Shown: positions 1-9,733, counted from the first letter of the stretch. The stretch is DNA of 64,000 nucleotides from Streptococcus taonis (GCF_029948085.1 NZ_JARZZP010000012.1:1-64000); one strand, 5' to 3'. A program made the numbers and translations. The notes: a model not told the origin generated them from the letters alone.

Positions 1-33
1 CTTACCTCTATTATACGACTTTACACAAAGAAA

Positions 34-161
34 AGCCCTTAGAAACTGGACTTCCAAGGACTTTGTCTTCAATCTGAAAGGTGACAGAGCCACCTTTTTG
101 TTAACGTTTCAGTTTTGTTCCTTTTTCTACAAAATCAGGATTTTGTAGAGACTAACGGGCT
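34..161. repeat. Degenerate intergenic repeat segment downstream of pgk
   Basis: A 128-bp stretch bounded by a short inverted match (AGCCCTTAG at 34-42, CTAACGGGCT at 152-161). Inside are a 21-bp sequence (56-76) repeated exactly at 40082-40102, a hairpin at about 77-97 followed by five T on the plus strand, and a perfect 9-bp stem (127-135 with 140-148). It lies where pgk transcription should end, but no hairpin has a good T-run on the minus strand, so I do not call a pgk terminator. Confidence 0.35.
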
Positions 162-165
162 GAAA

Positions 166-1365
166 TTATTTTTCTGTAAGTGCAGCCAAACCTGGCAATA
201 CTTTACCTTCAAGAAGCTCCATTGAAGCGCCTCCGCCCGTACTAATCCATGAGAACTTGTCTGCACGACCAAGGTTGATAGCTGCGGCAGCTGAGTCACC
301 ACCACCGATGATTGATTTAACGCCTGGTTGTTTCACGATAGCGTCCATCACACCGATTGTACCAGCTTGGAAGTCAGGGTTTTCAAATACACCCATTGGT
401 CCGTTCCATACAACAGTTTTGGCACCAGTCAAAGCTTCGTCAAATTTAGCGATAGATTTTGGACCGATGTCAAGACCAAGGAAACCTGGGTCAACTGCTT
501 CGCCTTCAGTGTCTTTCACTTCAGTGTAGTCAGCAAATGCGTTCGCTTCTTTTGAGTCAACTGGCAAGATCAATTTACCGTTTGCTTTTTCAAGAAGAGC
601 TTTCGCAACATCCAATTTATCTTCTTCTACAAGTGAGTTACCGATTTCGATACCTTGTGCTTTGTAGAATGTGTAAGTCATACCACCACCGATAAGAACT
701 TTATCAGCTTTTTCAAGTAAGTTTTCGATAACACCGATCTTGTCTGAAACTTTTGAACCACCAAGGATAGCCACGAATGGACGTTCTGGAGCTTCAACAG
801 CTTCTTGGATGTAAGCAATTTCGTTTTCAAGAAGGAATCCAGCAACAGCTTTTTCAACGTTTGCTGAGATACCAACGTTAGATGCGTGTGCACGGTGAGC
901 TGTACCGAATGCATCGTTTACGAAGATACCATCTCCAAGTGATGCCCAGTATTTACCAAGTTCAGGATCGTTTTTAGATTCTTTCTTACCGTCAACATCT
1001 TCAAAACGAGTGTTTTCAACCAAGAGAACTTGTCCATCTTCAAGAGCGTTAATCGCTGCTTCCAATTCAGCACCACGAGTAACACCTGGAAGGAATGTAA
1101 CTTCTTGACCCAATTTAGCAGCCAAGTCAGCAGCTACAGGAGCAAGTGATTTACCAGCTTTGTCTGCTTCTTCTTTTACACGTCCAAGGTGAGAGAAAAG
1201 AATCGCACGTCCACCTTGTTCAAGGATGTACTTGATAGTTGGAAGAGCTGCAGTGATACGGTTGTCATTAGTAATCACGCCATCTTTTACAGGAACGTTG
1301 AAGTCAACACGAACGAGAACTTTTTTCCCTTTCAACTCAACATCTTTAACAGTCAATTTTGCCAT
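166..1365 (-). CDS. pgk: Phosphoglycerate kinase
   Basis: Cytoplasmic glycolytic enzyme that transfers the acyl phosphate of 1,3-bisphosphoglycerate to ADP, giving 3-phosphoglycerate and ATP. The 399-residue length is normal for the family. The N-terminal substrate-binding signature VRVDFNVP is at about residue 18, the SHLGR motif near 58, and the C-terminal nucleotide loop GGGDSAAA near 354. The start is supported by an AAGGAG site at 1374-1379 and a consensus extended -10 upstream. It is transcribed alone on the minus strand and diverges from the membrane protein gene at 1510. Nothing unusual is visible. Confidence 0.98.
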   Translation of the reverse strand: MAKLTVKDVELKGKKVLVRVDFNVPVKDGVITNDNRITAALPTIKYILEQGGRAILFSHLGRVKEEADKAGKSLAPVAADLAAKLGQEVTFLPGVTRGAELEAAINALEDGQVLLVENTRFEDVDGKKESKNDPELGKYWASLGDGIFVNDAFGTAHRAHASNVGISANVEKAVAGFLLENEIAYIQEAVEAPERPFVAILGGSKVSDKIGVIENLLEKADKVLIGGGMTYTFYKAQGIEIGNSLVEEDKLDVAKALLEKANGKLILPVDSKEANAFADYTEVKDTEGEAVDPGFLGLDIGPKSIAKFDEALTGAKTVVWNGPMGVFENPDFQAGTIGVMDAIVKQPGVKSIIGGGDSAAAAINLGRADKFSWISTGGGASMELLEGKVLPGLAALTEK

Positions 1366-1398
1366 TTGGAAAGACTCCTTAATTTTTTTTACGTGTTA

Positions 1399-1407
1399 AT
1401 TATATCA
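1399..1407 (-). promoter_or_regulatory. Extended -10 promoter of pgk
   Basis: On the minus strand the sequence TGATATAAT is a TATAAT -10 box (1399-1404) with an upstream TG dinucleotide, about 35 bp before the pgk start. No convincing -35 box is seen at the right distance, as is common for extended -10 promoters in streptococci. Confidence 0.6.
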
Positions 1408-1456
1408 CAAAATCAATAAAAGAGATAGCAAAACCTTAAACTTTTCCAGTTCTTTA

Positions 1457-1485
1457 TTGTCCTTTATTTCTTATTGTTTTATAAT
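1457..1485 (+). promoter_or_regulatory. Sigma-A promoter of the 1510 membrane protein gene
   Basis: TTGTCC (1457-1462), a 17-nt spacer and a perfect TATAAT (1480-1485). It is followed by an AAGGAG ribosome binding site at 1498-1503, six bases before the ATG at 1510. Confidence 0.75.
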
Positions 1486-1509
1486 AAAAAATAAGATAAG
1501 GAGCGCTAA

Positions 1510-2217
1510 ATGATGAAAAATACTCTAACAGATAAGCAAAAAGAGGCAGATTCAGACCTCAATATCATTGCCATTTTGACAATTCTTTCGTTTATAGGAT
1601 ACATCCTTTTCCAAAAACAAATACTTGATTTCTCTCACCAAACAGAGTTTCCCGTCTGGATTCGTCTTCTTTTTCTCGCAACTCTCCAGTTTTGTGTTGC
1701 TGGATTGGGTACGAGCATGGTAATGATTCGAAGAAAAGAAAGCTGGAAACAATATGGTTTGCTAGCTAAACACTTCCTCCCAACCCTCATTCAGACGGCT
1801 ACTATCTGTCTCCCCTTACTTCTTTTTTTCATCTGTAGAGGGCAGATTCATTCCTATCTCCCCTTTCAATCCATCCCCATTGCTAAAGAAATTCTCACAA
1901 GTCCCTTCCCAACAAATGTCTTGGGCTTTCTCCTCACTGCCTTTGTTTGGGGATTCTGGGAAGGTTTTAATTATGTTGTCATTGCAAACAAAATTAACTG
2001 TCGCTTTCCATCACATCAGACTTGGCTTGATTACGGAGCCTTGACTTGTGCTCTTATCTGTCTGATGATTCATGGGATGATTAGCTTTCATCTCCATGCC
2101 ATTTTAGAGGCTTTGTCTGTTTTTATCTTGATTTATGGTATGCTCGTCATTCAAAAGAGAACAGGCAACGCTTGGGGTTGTATTTTTATCTTCCTATTCA
2201 TTTGGAACGCATTTTAA
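1510..2217 (+). CDS. Polytopic membrane protein, possibly CPBP-like
   Basis: A 235-residue hydrophobic protein with about six to seven membrane segments after a short charged N-terminus. The segment WEGFNY near residue 149, the motif MIHGMISFHLH near 187 and the overall topology recall the CPBP (CAAX protease / bacteriocin-processing) superfamily. The usual double glutamate is a single one here, so membrane protease activity is not established. It has its own promoter, a good ribosome binding site and a strong terminator at 2254, so it is probably a single-gene unit. In pneumococcal genomes a similar uncharacterised gene follows pgk. Function unknown. Confidence 0.8.
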   Translation: MMKNTLTDKQKEADSDLNIIAILTILSFIGYILFQKQILDFSHQTEFPVWIRLLFLATLQFCVAGLGTSMVMIRRKESWKQYGLLAKHFLPTLIQTATICLPLLLFFICRGQIHSYLPFQSIPIAKEILTSPFPTNVLGFLLTAFVWGFWEGFNYVVIANKINCRFPSHQTWLDYGALTCALICLMIHGMISFHLHAILEALSVFILIYGMLVIQKRTGNAWGCIFIFLFIWNAF

Positions 2218-2253
2218 CCCCCAAACAAGATTTTCACTTCTTAAACTCAAAAA

Positions 2254-2290
2254 GAGGTTGGGACAACAGATCCCAACCTCACTTTTTATT
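2254..2290 (+). terminator. Intrinsic terminator of the 1510 gene
   Basis: Perfect 10-bp stem (GAGGTTGGGA at 2254-2263 with TCCCAACCTC at 2271-2280), a 7-nt loop, then ACTTTTTATT. It also forms one end of the repeat copy annotated at 2254-2423. Confidence 0.8.
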
Positions 2291-2423
2291 AGCAATTAAA
2301 CTTTGACGCGGTAGCTGATTGAACTTTTTGTTCGTCTTTTAGACTCCAAAATGCTCCTAATCATCCTCGCGGGGCTGGGACTACGAAATCGAGACTTTGT
2401 CTATCGATTTCTGTCCCACCGCC
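2254..2423 (-). repeat. Third, diverged copy of the ~180-bp two-hairpin intergenic repeat
   Basis: The segment ends in an inverted repeat whose reverse complement reads GTGGGACAGAAATCG, then CGATTTCGTAGTCCCA. This matches one end of the elements at 46971 and 62579. The other end (the 2254 hairpin) corresponds to their second GGGAC hairpin, and the middle shares a degenerate ACGCnGTnG stretch. The copy is inverted relative to the other two and clearly older. Confidence 0.5.
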
Positions 2424-2466
2424 TTCTTTTTATTTCTAAGAAGTTACATTAAGCAAAGTTATTAAC

Positions 2467-5400
2467 TTAATCTTCTTTTTTCTTTTGAGCTAGCAAACCA
2501 AAGCCACTTAAAACTCCAGCTAGGCCAAGAGCTACTAGATTTGCATCTACTCCTTCACCTGTACTTGGAAGTTGTTTTCCTTCAGGTTTTTCAGCTTGTG
2601 CTTGTGCTTCTGCTTTTGCTGGTTCCTGCTTAGCTGCTTGTGCTACTGGAGCAGGTGCAAGAGATTTGTCATCTTGGACATCCACTTTTGGCCCAATCTC
2701 AACAATCTCAGTAACAGTTTCTTTGATAAGCTCTGTTCCCTTAAGACTGCGGTTGCCTTCAGTGTCAACCTCTACCAGATTTCTACGAAGTCCTTCAACT
2801 CCTGCTTGAACCAGGCGACGTTCCCCTGCTTTAAGACTAGGATTTACTCGTTCTTCATGGCCGTATGCAACCTTTTCTTCCTCAACCACTAATGCTGGAT
2901 TGCTAATGGTCAAATCTTTGACTCCGTCTAGTGGTTGAACACGGCTTTCTACCTTGGTACCAACTTCAGTAATCTCAGCCACTGCTTCCTTGACTACTTC
3001 TGTCTCAAGAAGAGTGCGGTTGCCTTCTGTATCTACTTCAATCAGACGACGAGTTTGGCCTTCTACACCTGCCTGAACGATACGACGCTCTCCTGCTTGA
3101 AGGCTAGGATTTACTCGTTCTTCATGGCCGTATGCAACTTTTTCTTCTTCAACTACTAATGTTGGATTGCTGATAGTCAAATCTTTGACTCCGTCTAGCG
3201 GTTGAACACGGCTTTCTACCCTAGTCCCAACTTCAGTAATCTCTGCTACTGCTTCCTTGACTACCTCTGTCTGAAGAAGCGTGCGATTACCCTTAGTATC
3301 TACCTCAATTAAGTGACGGACTTGCCCTGCCTCACCAGCTTGAACCAGACGGCGTTCACCTAACAAGAGGTCTCCTGACGGACGTTCTTGACGTTCGAAG
3401 GCTTGAGTTTCTGTTTCAACCACTAACTCTGGTAGAACTTCAACTCTTGGTGCTTCTTCTCCTTCTTCCAAGCTACCTACATGGTGGCTCTCTTCAACAA
3501 GGAGTTTTTTATTGAGTTCTTCCTTGAGGTTGGCAAAAGCTTCTGGAGTTGAATTCGTTGAACCAATGAGAGTTTCTGCTTGAGCGATAATTGGATCATC
3601 TGCATTTTTCTCACGAACTTTTCCTAGAAGAGTTTCAAGTTCTTGTTTAGCAGCTTGATAGACTTGACTACCATTCAAATCAGCACCTGCTTGTTTCAAG
3701 TCATTCAATGCCTGGTTGACTGCTTCTTGACTAGCATCATGGTTTTCTAAGATGGCTTTTGCTGCATCAAGCTTCTCAACAAGAGCTGCTTGTTTTTCTG
3801 CATCCGCAAATGTATAAGCTAATGTTTCTTTGCGTCCTTGAGCAGATGTGATTTCTTGTTTCAGATATTCGTCGTTAATGGCTGCCTTAGGTGATACTAG
3901 AACATCAAAGTCGACAGTTTGTCCTTGATAATGCAACTCAAGTTTTTGACGGCCTGTTTTTTGAGCATCATAACCTGTAATTTCGACACCCTCGTCTGTA
4001 AAGCTATGTTCTGTCTCAGTTTCATCATCATACAAGACCTTGAAGCGTCCCTCTGATAAGTCAAGAGCATCGCCTACAAAGTAATCAATTTTCGGTTGCT
4101 TGCTAATATACAAGGCAGCGACTTCTTTTTGACCAGCTTCTTCACCTGTCACTTGAACCTTGAAGCTTCCTGCAACTGGAAGACCAAGATAGGTTACTGT
4201 TAACTCTTGTTCGCCATGATGGTGAGCATCGTAGCCGTTGACTACAACACCAGCATGACTAAGGTTGATGACTTCATCTGCTTCTTCACCCTCATATTTG
4301 ACACGAAGAAGACCTCCTTTGAGATTCAATTCCTCGCCATCTTGGTAAGTTGTCTTTTTAGGTGCTACTTCTAGACTGACAGCCTTAATCTTTCTTTCAT
4401 CCTGAGGAATCGTCACAGCAAGAGTATTACTGATTTCTTTTCCTGGCAATTGTGTGCGGTAGTAAAGAAGGCTTGGACGTTTTTCAAAGCTCAATGGTTC
4501 TGTTGCCAAATCCCCTCCAACTACTGTGTTTAAAGTAGCGATAGGAGTTTGTGAATCTGCCTTGTCATAGACTGTAATGGTTGCCCCAGCAGGAACTTCT
4601 GAGAAGCCGAGCTGAACCTTATTGTCAGTTAGAACACGCGCTGCAACTTTACTCATTGGAATGTTTTGGCTCTCCGTATCAAGAGTTTCATACATCTTCC
4701 AGTTGTAGATACGAATGGCTTTCCATGGTGTTCCATTGTCAGATGTAATAACGTGCAATCGCCAGTCTTTCGCAGTGATTGGGCTATCAAGGGTGATATC
4801 TGAAACATGGGCTTTATTGCCACGAACAGCTTTAGCTAGTTTCCATTCTCCTGCTTCATCTTTGTAGTAAAGGTCAAAGTCTTTGGTGTTCATCAAGCCA
4901 TCATTAACAGATTCTCCACCCGCACCAGCATGGTCCATGACCCATCTAACGACACGGCGTGGTTGTGTCAAACGGATATCAACGCTACCACTCAACTGAG
5001 CAGAAGACCATTTATCAGATAAGCTAGTGATAGTTCCATTCAACATACCTTCGATACCTTCGCCACCTTCTGTGTCTGGGAAGGTACTTCCGATAACGGT
5101 AGCCCCTGGAACGATATTTTCTGCTAGAGGTCTTGGAAGACTGGTATCTTGGACAGTCATCCCCCACTCAAAGTTTGTAGTTGCTGCTTCAGAGCGAAGA
5201 CCGTTCTTCCCAACTGCGACAACCTTCAACTCCTGACTAGTACCAGTTGCACTAGCTGAACGACTAACTTTTGGTAGGTAGATCGTAGTGGCAGATGAGC
5301 CTGTCAATAGACGCCAAGTATCGCCATCCTTCTCATAAACTTCATAGAAGTCAGCATCCTTGTTACCTGTAAATTGAACAATGGCTTCTGCTTCTTGGGC

Positions 5401-7449
5401 ATTTTTAAGGGATTGTTTAGCTACTTTAAGAGCTGTTGGTGCTTGAGGAGCCTCTTGATTATCTGTTACAATCAACTCACCCAAGTTAAATTGATAGCCC
5501 TTAAGAGCAGCAGTATTTTCAAAAGTAAGCTTGATACCGTAAATAGTCTGACCTGCCAAGGCACTCAAATCAAATTCATCTTTTGTCCAATCGTCAGATA
5601 GAGTCAGCTCTTTACGAGCATTCTCGCCACCATAGGTGTAGTTTTTCTGAGTCGCAAACTCTACATAGACCTTACTTCCCTTACCACCTTTATGAGCAAC
5701 ACGGAGTTTGGTTTTATCTGTTACTTCCAGTTTTGTAGAGTAGAGACGAACATCTTGATTTGTATTTTCAGCTAAATCACCCGCAAACTTAAGTGAGTTA
5801 CCACCATTGTAGGCATCTTCAAAGTCATAGTCAGCTTGAAGTTTAGCACCTGATGACGTTTGCCACCAACGCCATGTAGGCAAGATACCTGATACAGAAC
5901 GATAGTTCCATTCAGAATCCTTAGAAACTTTACCGTCTACAAACCATTTTTTACCATGTCCTGTGTTAAAGGATGTTGTGAAGCTACGTCCCACTGCTGG
6001 TGTACGGTCAGCTACTAGGTTGGCAATCCCGTACCAGTCCTTGTCCTCTGGTTTTTGACCAGTTGGATCTCCTTGATAACCTGTAAAGAAGATGTTTTCA
6101 TTCTTATGATAGTCTTCGCCTGTCTTCCCAAGACTCGTGATAGTATCAGGTGCAAAGAGTCCAAGTGACAAACGGAGCTTGCCATTTTCATCTAAAAGGG
6201 CATCCCATTTCACTTTTGTCTTGTAGGAACCACCCTGTTGCAATTCCAATCCTGCAAAAACATCATACTGGCTGCGCTCTAGCCATTTTGCCATCGCTAC
6301 AGAGTAATCATTTTTCTCTTTGGTCCAGTTAAAGTTGGCAAAGAAGTGATCCGCAGGAACCTTGTCCCCTTCTTTTTGCATGAATGGATAGTTGTATTCA
6401 CCAAGTCCATCTTCATGATAACGACCATATTCATAGGTCATGGCATCGTACCAAGAATACTTGACTGGGTGGTTGACTTGAGCTGCGTACTCCTTGGTAT
6501 AGAGCATGAAGTCACGCATTTTCTTACCAAGGGGTGCTACGATATCACCAGTTGTTTCTTGGTTGATAAAATAGCCGTCAAATCCATAGTATTTAGCCAA
6601 ATCAACCAATTTACGAGCGATAGGGAAAGTTCCGTCCTCATCTTGTTGAAGGGCTGCAGCAAATTTTTCTTGGTCTGCAATACTGTTAGACCAGTTGAAG
6701 AAGAGTGTACCCAATACAGGGACACCATTACGGTGACCAGCATCAATCACGTCCGGAGTTGGAACAAGCCCTTCCCAGAAGACCATTGAATTCAAGTATT
6801 GCCAGTAATCAAAAGCATAGGCTTTAAACTCTTCACCACCTACAGAAGCGTGGTCTTTAGCCTTAGAGTTGGTATTGGCAAGAGCTTCAACCTTGGCATC
6901 CTTATTGGCTTTTTCGTTGACTACATGCCCACGATAGCGCTTGGCTAGTTCTACTGAAGAGCGGTTAATAGCATCGTCTTCGCGAGCACCTGGTTCCCAT
7001 TTCAACAAATCTTCCCATGTGTCAAACTTAATTTCTTTTGGTCGAAGACTTTTTTCTTCTTTCTTAGGAACGTCAGCGACAGTAGCTTTTTCTTCTGGCT
7101 TATTTTCTGTAGTAGCAGGCGTTTCTTCAACCTTAGGAGTTTCAGCAGTCGGACTTGTCGCTTCTTTATCTGTTGCTGTCAGCTCTTCCAGTGATGGCTT
7201 CTCATTTGAAACTGGTTGCTCGCTTGCCTTGTCTTCAGTTGCTTCCAACTCCTTCAACACTTCTGGCGCAGGCGTAGTTGGTTGCTCCGAAACTACTGCT
7301 GTTGTCCCCGTAGCATTTTCAGCAATAACTGCTTCTTCAGCTAAGACTGGTCCTGCAAATAGAACTGACCCAATCATCAAAGAGCAGGCACCCACTGACA
7401 ATTTTCGAATACTATAGCGGCAACGTTTTTCAAAAAATGGATTCTTCAT
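2467..7449 (-). CDS. endoD: Cell-wall-anchored endo-beta-N-acetylglucosaminidase, EndoD type (GH85)
   Basis: Secreted surface glycosidase that cuts between the two GlcNAc residues of the core of host N-glycans. The 1660 residues comprise a YSIRK signal peptide (about 1-38, cleavage after VLA), an acidic low-complexity linker to about 135, and a GH85 catalytic domain from about 138 with the active-site stretch FINQE (Asn296, Glu298). Beta-sandwich modules and two Ig-like Big_3-type repeats follow (about 1020-1190), then a helical stretch. Three G5 domains with an 89-residue period lie at about 1340-1590, and an LPSTG sorting signal at 1627 precedes a hydrophobic helix and KKKED. The start follows AAAAGGAG. 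A cre-like site lies just upstream. It is a single gene divergent from the Na/Pi transporter, as in pneumococcus. Confidence 0.93.
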   Translation of the reverse strand: MKNPFFEKRCRYSIRKLSVGACSLMIGSVLFAGPVLAEEAVIAENATGTTAVVSEQPTTPAPEVLKELEATEDKASEQPVSNEKPSLEELTATDKEATSPTAETPKVEETPATTENKPEEKATVADVPKKEEKSLRPKEIKFDTWEDLLKWEPGAREDDAINRSSVELAKRYRGHVVNEKANKDAKVEALANTNSKAKDHASVGGEEFKAYAFDYWQYLNSMVFWEGLVPTPDVIDAGHRNGVPVLGTLFFNWSNSIADQEKFAAALQQDEDGTFPIARKLVDLAKYYGFDGYFINQETTGDIVAPLGKKMRDFMLYTKEYAAQVNHPVKYSWYDAMTYEYGRYHEDGLGEYNYPFMQKEGDKVPADHFFANFNWTKEKNDYSVAMAKWLERSQYDVFAGLELQQGGSYKTKVKWDALLDENGKLRLSLGLFAPDTITSLGKTGEDYHKNENIFFTGYQGDPTGQKPEDKDWYGIANLVADRTPAVGRSFTTSFNTGHGKKWFVDGKVSKDSEWNYRSVSGILPTWRWWQTSSGAKLQADYDFEDAYNGGNSLKFAGDLAENTNQDVRLYSTKLEVTDKTKLRVAHKGGKGSKVYVEFATQKNYTYGGENARKELTLSDDWTKDEFDLSALAGQTIYGIKLTFENTAALKGYQFNLGELIVTDNQEAPQAPTALKVAKQSLKNAQEAEAIVQFTGNKDADFYEVYEKDGDTWRLLTGSSATTIYLPKVSRSASATGTSQELKVVAVGKNGLRSEAATTNFEWGMTVQDTSLPRPLAENIVPGATVIGSTFPDTEGGEGIEGMLNGTITSLSDKWSSAQLSGSVDIRLTQPRRVVRWVMDHAGAGGESVNDGLMNTKDFDLYYKDEAGEWKLAKAVRGNKAHVSDITLDSPITAKDWRLHVITSDNGTPWKAIRIYNWKMYETLDTESQNIPMSKVAARVLTDNKVQLGFSEVPAGATITVYDKADSQTPIATLNTVVGGDLATEPLSFEKRPSLLYYRTQLPGKEISNTLAVTIPQDERKIKAVSLEVAPKKTTYQDGEELNLKGGLLRVKYEGEEADEVINLSHAGVVVNGYDAHHHGEQELTVTYLGLPVAGSFKVQVTGEEAGQKEVAALYISKQPKIDYFVGDALDLSEGRFKVLYDDETETEHSFTDEGVEITGYDAQKTGRQKLELHYQGQTVDFDVLVSPKAAINDEYLKQEITSAQGRKETLAYTFADAEKQAALVEKLDAAKAILENHDASQEAVNQALNDLKQAGADLNGSQVYQAAKQELETLLGKVREKNADDPIIAQAETLIGSTNSTPEAFANLKEELNKKLLVEESHHVGSLEEGEEAPRVEVLPELVVETETQAFERQERPSGDLLLGERRLVQAGEAGQVRHLIEVDTKGNRTLLQTEVVKEAVAEITEVGTRVESRVQPLDGVKDLTISNPTLVVEEEKVAYGHEERVNPSLQAGERRIVQAGVEGQTRRLIEVDTEGNRTLLETEVVKEAVAEITEVGTKVESRVQPLDGVKDLTISNPALVVEEEKVAYGHEERVNPSLKAGERRLVQAGVEGLRRNLVEVDTEGNRSLKGTELIKETVTEIVEIGPKVDVQDDKSLAPAPVAQAAKQEPAKAEAQAQAEKPEGKQLPSTGEGVDANLVALGLAGVLSGFGLLAQKKKED

Positions 7450-7473
7450 CTTTTTCTCCTTTTACTTCCAGAA

Positions 7474-7487
7474 AGTAAGCGCTTTAT
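7474..7487. promoter_or_regulatory. Candidate catabolite-response element (cre) upstream of endoD
   Basis: AGTAAGCGCTTTAT is centred on the palindromic core AAGCGCTT and matches the CcpA consensus at about 11 of 14 positions. It lies 25 bp before the endoD start, downstream of a plausible -10 (TATTAT on the minus strand near 7522-7527), where binding could block elongation. CcpA control is inferred. Confidence 0.4.
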
Positions 7488-7679
7488 TTTTGTTTTAAAA
7501 AAGTAGCTGCCCTAATAAAGATAATAGAACAGTTCATCTCCATTTTACGCTATTTAGATGAAGAGTCAACATGAGTCCCAAAAGAACTATATAGAAGTGA
7601 AGAATTAATATAAATTAGACAATCAAGCTCCATTTTTAGAATAAATTTAACATTTTCTTAAAAAAAAATCATTTACTAC

Positions 7680-7708
7680 TTGTTAGATCGCTCTTAATCC
7701 TTTAAAAT
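7680..7708 (+). promoter_or_regulatory. Promoter of the Na/Pi cotransporter gene
   Basis: TTGTTA (7680-7685), a 17-nt spacer and TAAAAT (7703-7708), about 45 bp before the ATG at 7753. A CGGAGG ribosome binding site precedes that ATG. The rest of 7450-7752 is AT-rich divergent promoter space without a visible gene. Confidence 0.6.
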
Positions 7709-7752
7709 AGAATGGGAGAGATTCCGCGATTATTTTTCGGAGGAAAAAGAAA

Positions 7753-9384
7753 ATGTCCATTAATTGGCAGGAAATTGTATTTCACTTTTTAGGTGGTCTG
7801 GGACTATTCTTATATAGTATCAAGACCATGGGGGACGGTTTGCAACAAGCAGCTGGAGATCGTCTTCGATATTACATTGACAAATATACCAGCAATCCTT
7901 TCTTTGGTATTCTGGTAGGTATTGGAATGACTGCCCTGATTCAGTCTAGTTCAGGGGTTACAGTTATTACGGTTGGTCTGGTCAGTGCGGGACTTTTGAC
8001 CCTACGTCAGGCTATCGGGATTGTCATGGGGGCCAATATCGGGACAACTGTCACATCCTTTATCATCGGTTTTAAATTGGGAGACTACGCATTACCCATG
8101 CTCTTTCTCGGAGCAGTCTGTCTCTTCTTCACAAAAAATAGAACCATCAATAACATCGGACGAATTGTCTTTGGTGTCGGTGGTATCTTCTTCGCCCTCA
8201 ATCTTATGAGTGGTGCTATGGAGCCCCTCAAGGATTTACAAGTCTTTAAAGACTACATGGTAGAGCTGAGTAAAAATCCAATCTTGGGAGTCTTTGTCGG
8301 AACTGGTTTAACCCTTCTGATTCAAGCCTCCTCAGCGACCATCGGTATTTTGCAAAATCTCTACGCTAGCAATTTGATTGACCTTCAGGGAGCCCTACCC
8401 GTGCTCTTTGGGGATAACATCGGAACTACTATCACAGCGATTATCGCTTCCTTAGGAGCTAATATTGCGGCCAAGCGTGTAGCGGGGGCCCATGTGGCCT
8501 TCAACGTTATCGGAACTGTTATCTGTATCATCTTCCTCGTTCCCTTCACAGCCTTGATCCAATGGTTTGAAGCTGCCCTTCATCTGGCTCCAGAGATGAC
8601 CATTGCCTTTGCCCACGGAACCTTCAACATTACCAACACCATTATCCAGTTCCCATTCATCGGAGCGCTTGCCTTCTTGGTAACCAAGCTCATCCCTGGT
8701 GAAGATGAAGTTGTCAAATACGAAGCTCTCTACCTAGACGAGCAACTGATCAAACAAGCTCCATCTATCGCTCTTGGAAATGCTAAAAAAGAACTCCTAC
8801 ACTTGGGGAACTACGCTGCAAAAGCCTTTGACCTCTCTTACGACTATATCATCAATTCTAATGAAAAAGTTGCAGAAAAGGGTCATAAGACTGAAGAAGC
8901 CATCAATACTATTGATGAAAAATTGACTCGTTACCTCATCAGTTTATCAGGTGAAGCTTTGAGCCAAAAAGAGAGTGAAGTCTTAACCAACATCCTAGAC
9001 TCTTCACGAGACTTGGAACGTATCGGAGACCACGCCGAAGCTTTAATCAATCTTAACGATTACTTGCAACGCAAGAATGTTCAATTCTCTGAAGCTGCCT
9101 TAGAAGAACTAGCAGATATTTATCTTAAAACGAGCGAATTCGTCAAAGATGCTCTTGAGAGTGTTGAAAATAATGATCTTGAACAAGCTCAAGCCCTTAT
9201 GGAACGTCACGAAGACATCAACAATATGGAACGTGTTCTTCGTAAGACACATATCAAACGTCTTAATAACGGTGAATGTTCTACCCAAGCAGGTGTCAAC
9301 TTTATCGATATCATTTCTCACTACACTCGTGTATCAGACCACGCTATGAACCTGGCTGAAAAGGTTTTGGCAGAACAAATTTAA
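7753..9384 (+). CDS. Na+/phosphate cotransporter, NptA family with PhoU-like C-terminus
   Basis: Integral membrane protein expected to import phosphate with sodium. The 543 residues hold two inverted Na/Pi-cotransporter II repeats, each with the diagnostic polar motif in a membrane region: QSSSGVTVI near residue 62 and QASSATIGI near 190. About eight to nine hydrophobic segments run to residue 310. A cytoplasmic PhoU-like helical tail follows (about 340-540), with the motif DLERIGDHAE near 418. The PhoU-like tail is typical of Firmicutes members. It has its own promoter and ends in a bidirectional terminator shared with the convergent gene at 9413. Confidence 0.93.
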   Translation: MSINWQEIVFHFLGGLGLFLYSIKTMGDGLQQAAGDRLRYYIDKYTSNPFFGILVGIGMTALIQSSSGVTVITVGLVSAGLLTLRQAIGIVMGANIGTTVTSFIIGFKLGDYALPMLFLGAVCLFFTKNRTINNIGRIVFGVGGIFFALNLMSGAMEPLKDLQVFKDYMVELSKNPILGVFVGTGLTLLIQASSATIGILQNLYASNLIDLQGALPVLFGDNIGTTITAIIASLGANIAAKRVAGAHVAFNVIGTVICIIFLVPFTALIQWFEAALHLAPEMTIAFAHGTFNITNTIIQFPFIGALAFLVTKLIPGEDEVVKYEALYLDEQLIKQAPSIALGNAKKELLHLGNYAAKAFDLSYDYIINSNEKVAEKGHKTEEAINTIDEKLTRYLISLSGEALSQKESEVLTNILDSSRDLERIGDHAEALINLNDYLQRKNVQFSEAALEELADIYLKTSEFVKDALESVENNDLEQAQALMERHEDINNMERVLRKTHIKRLNNGECSTQAGVNFIDIISHYTRVSDHAMNLAEKVLAEQI

Positions 9385-9390
9385 AATGAA

Positions 9391-9424
9391 AAAATGCTTT
9401 GATTCTCTCGAATCAAAGCATTTT
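9391..9424. terminator. Bidirectional intrinsic terminator
   Basis: Perfect 15-bp stem (9391-9405 with 9410-9424) around a 4-nt loop, with A-rich and T-rich flanks on opposite sides. It serves the plus-strand cotransporter gene and the minus-strand gene at 9413, whose stop codon lies inside the stem. Confidence 0.85.
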
Positions 9425-9709
9425 AAATAGTTCTCCAATCATAATGGAAGATGCAGCTGCGCCCTTGTACCTAGCTTCTTCCTTTTGGATAAAACTGGCC
9501 AGATTGACTAACTCTGGCGCAGGTGTTCTAGGATTATTGAGGAGTTCAAGTGTAACTAGCCCTGAAAGTCGGACTGCAAGCAATCGCTCATTGGTGCTAG
9601 GCAATTGCTTGGCAGTCTCTAAGAGTGCAGCCACTAAATCTTCACTCAAGTTTTGACGGGCATGATTGTAAAGATCCCGTATCAAGGTTTCTAGGTTTGG
9701 TTCTTCCAT
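9413..9709 (-). CDS. Small helical protein, bacteriocin-immunity-like
   Basis: A 98-residue protein without signal or membrane segment, predicted to be nearly all helical. The size and the pattern of a conserved LYNHAR start, a helix ending in LLETAKQL and a C-terminal helix resemble the four-helix EntA-type bacteriocin immunity proteins. This is recognition by pattern, not by alignment. The second ATG (9709) is chosen because the bases at the first ATG (9724) supply a GGAGG site eight bases upstream of it. It begins 24 bp after the pepA stop and should be co-transcribed with pepA. No bacteriocin gene is visible nearby. Confidence 0.7.
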   Translation of the reverse strand: MEEPNLETLIRDLYNHARQNLSEDLVAALLETAKQLPSTNERLLAVRLSGLVTLELLNNPRTPAPELVNLASFIQKEEARYKGAAASSIMIGELFKML

Positions 9710-9733
9710 CCCTATTCCCTCCATCTTTTCTGT

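Noticed and set aside
77-103. Terminator of pgk
   Set aside because: The hairpin has its T-run on the plus strand, opposite to pgk transcription, so I could not assign it to pgk.
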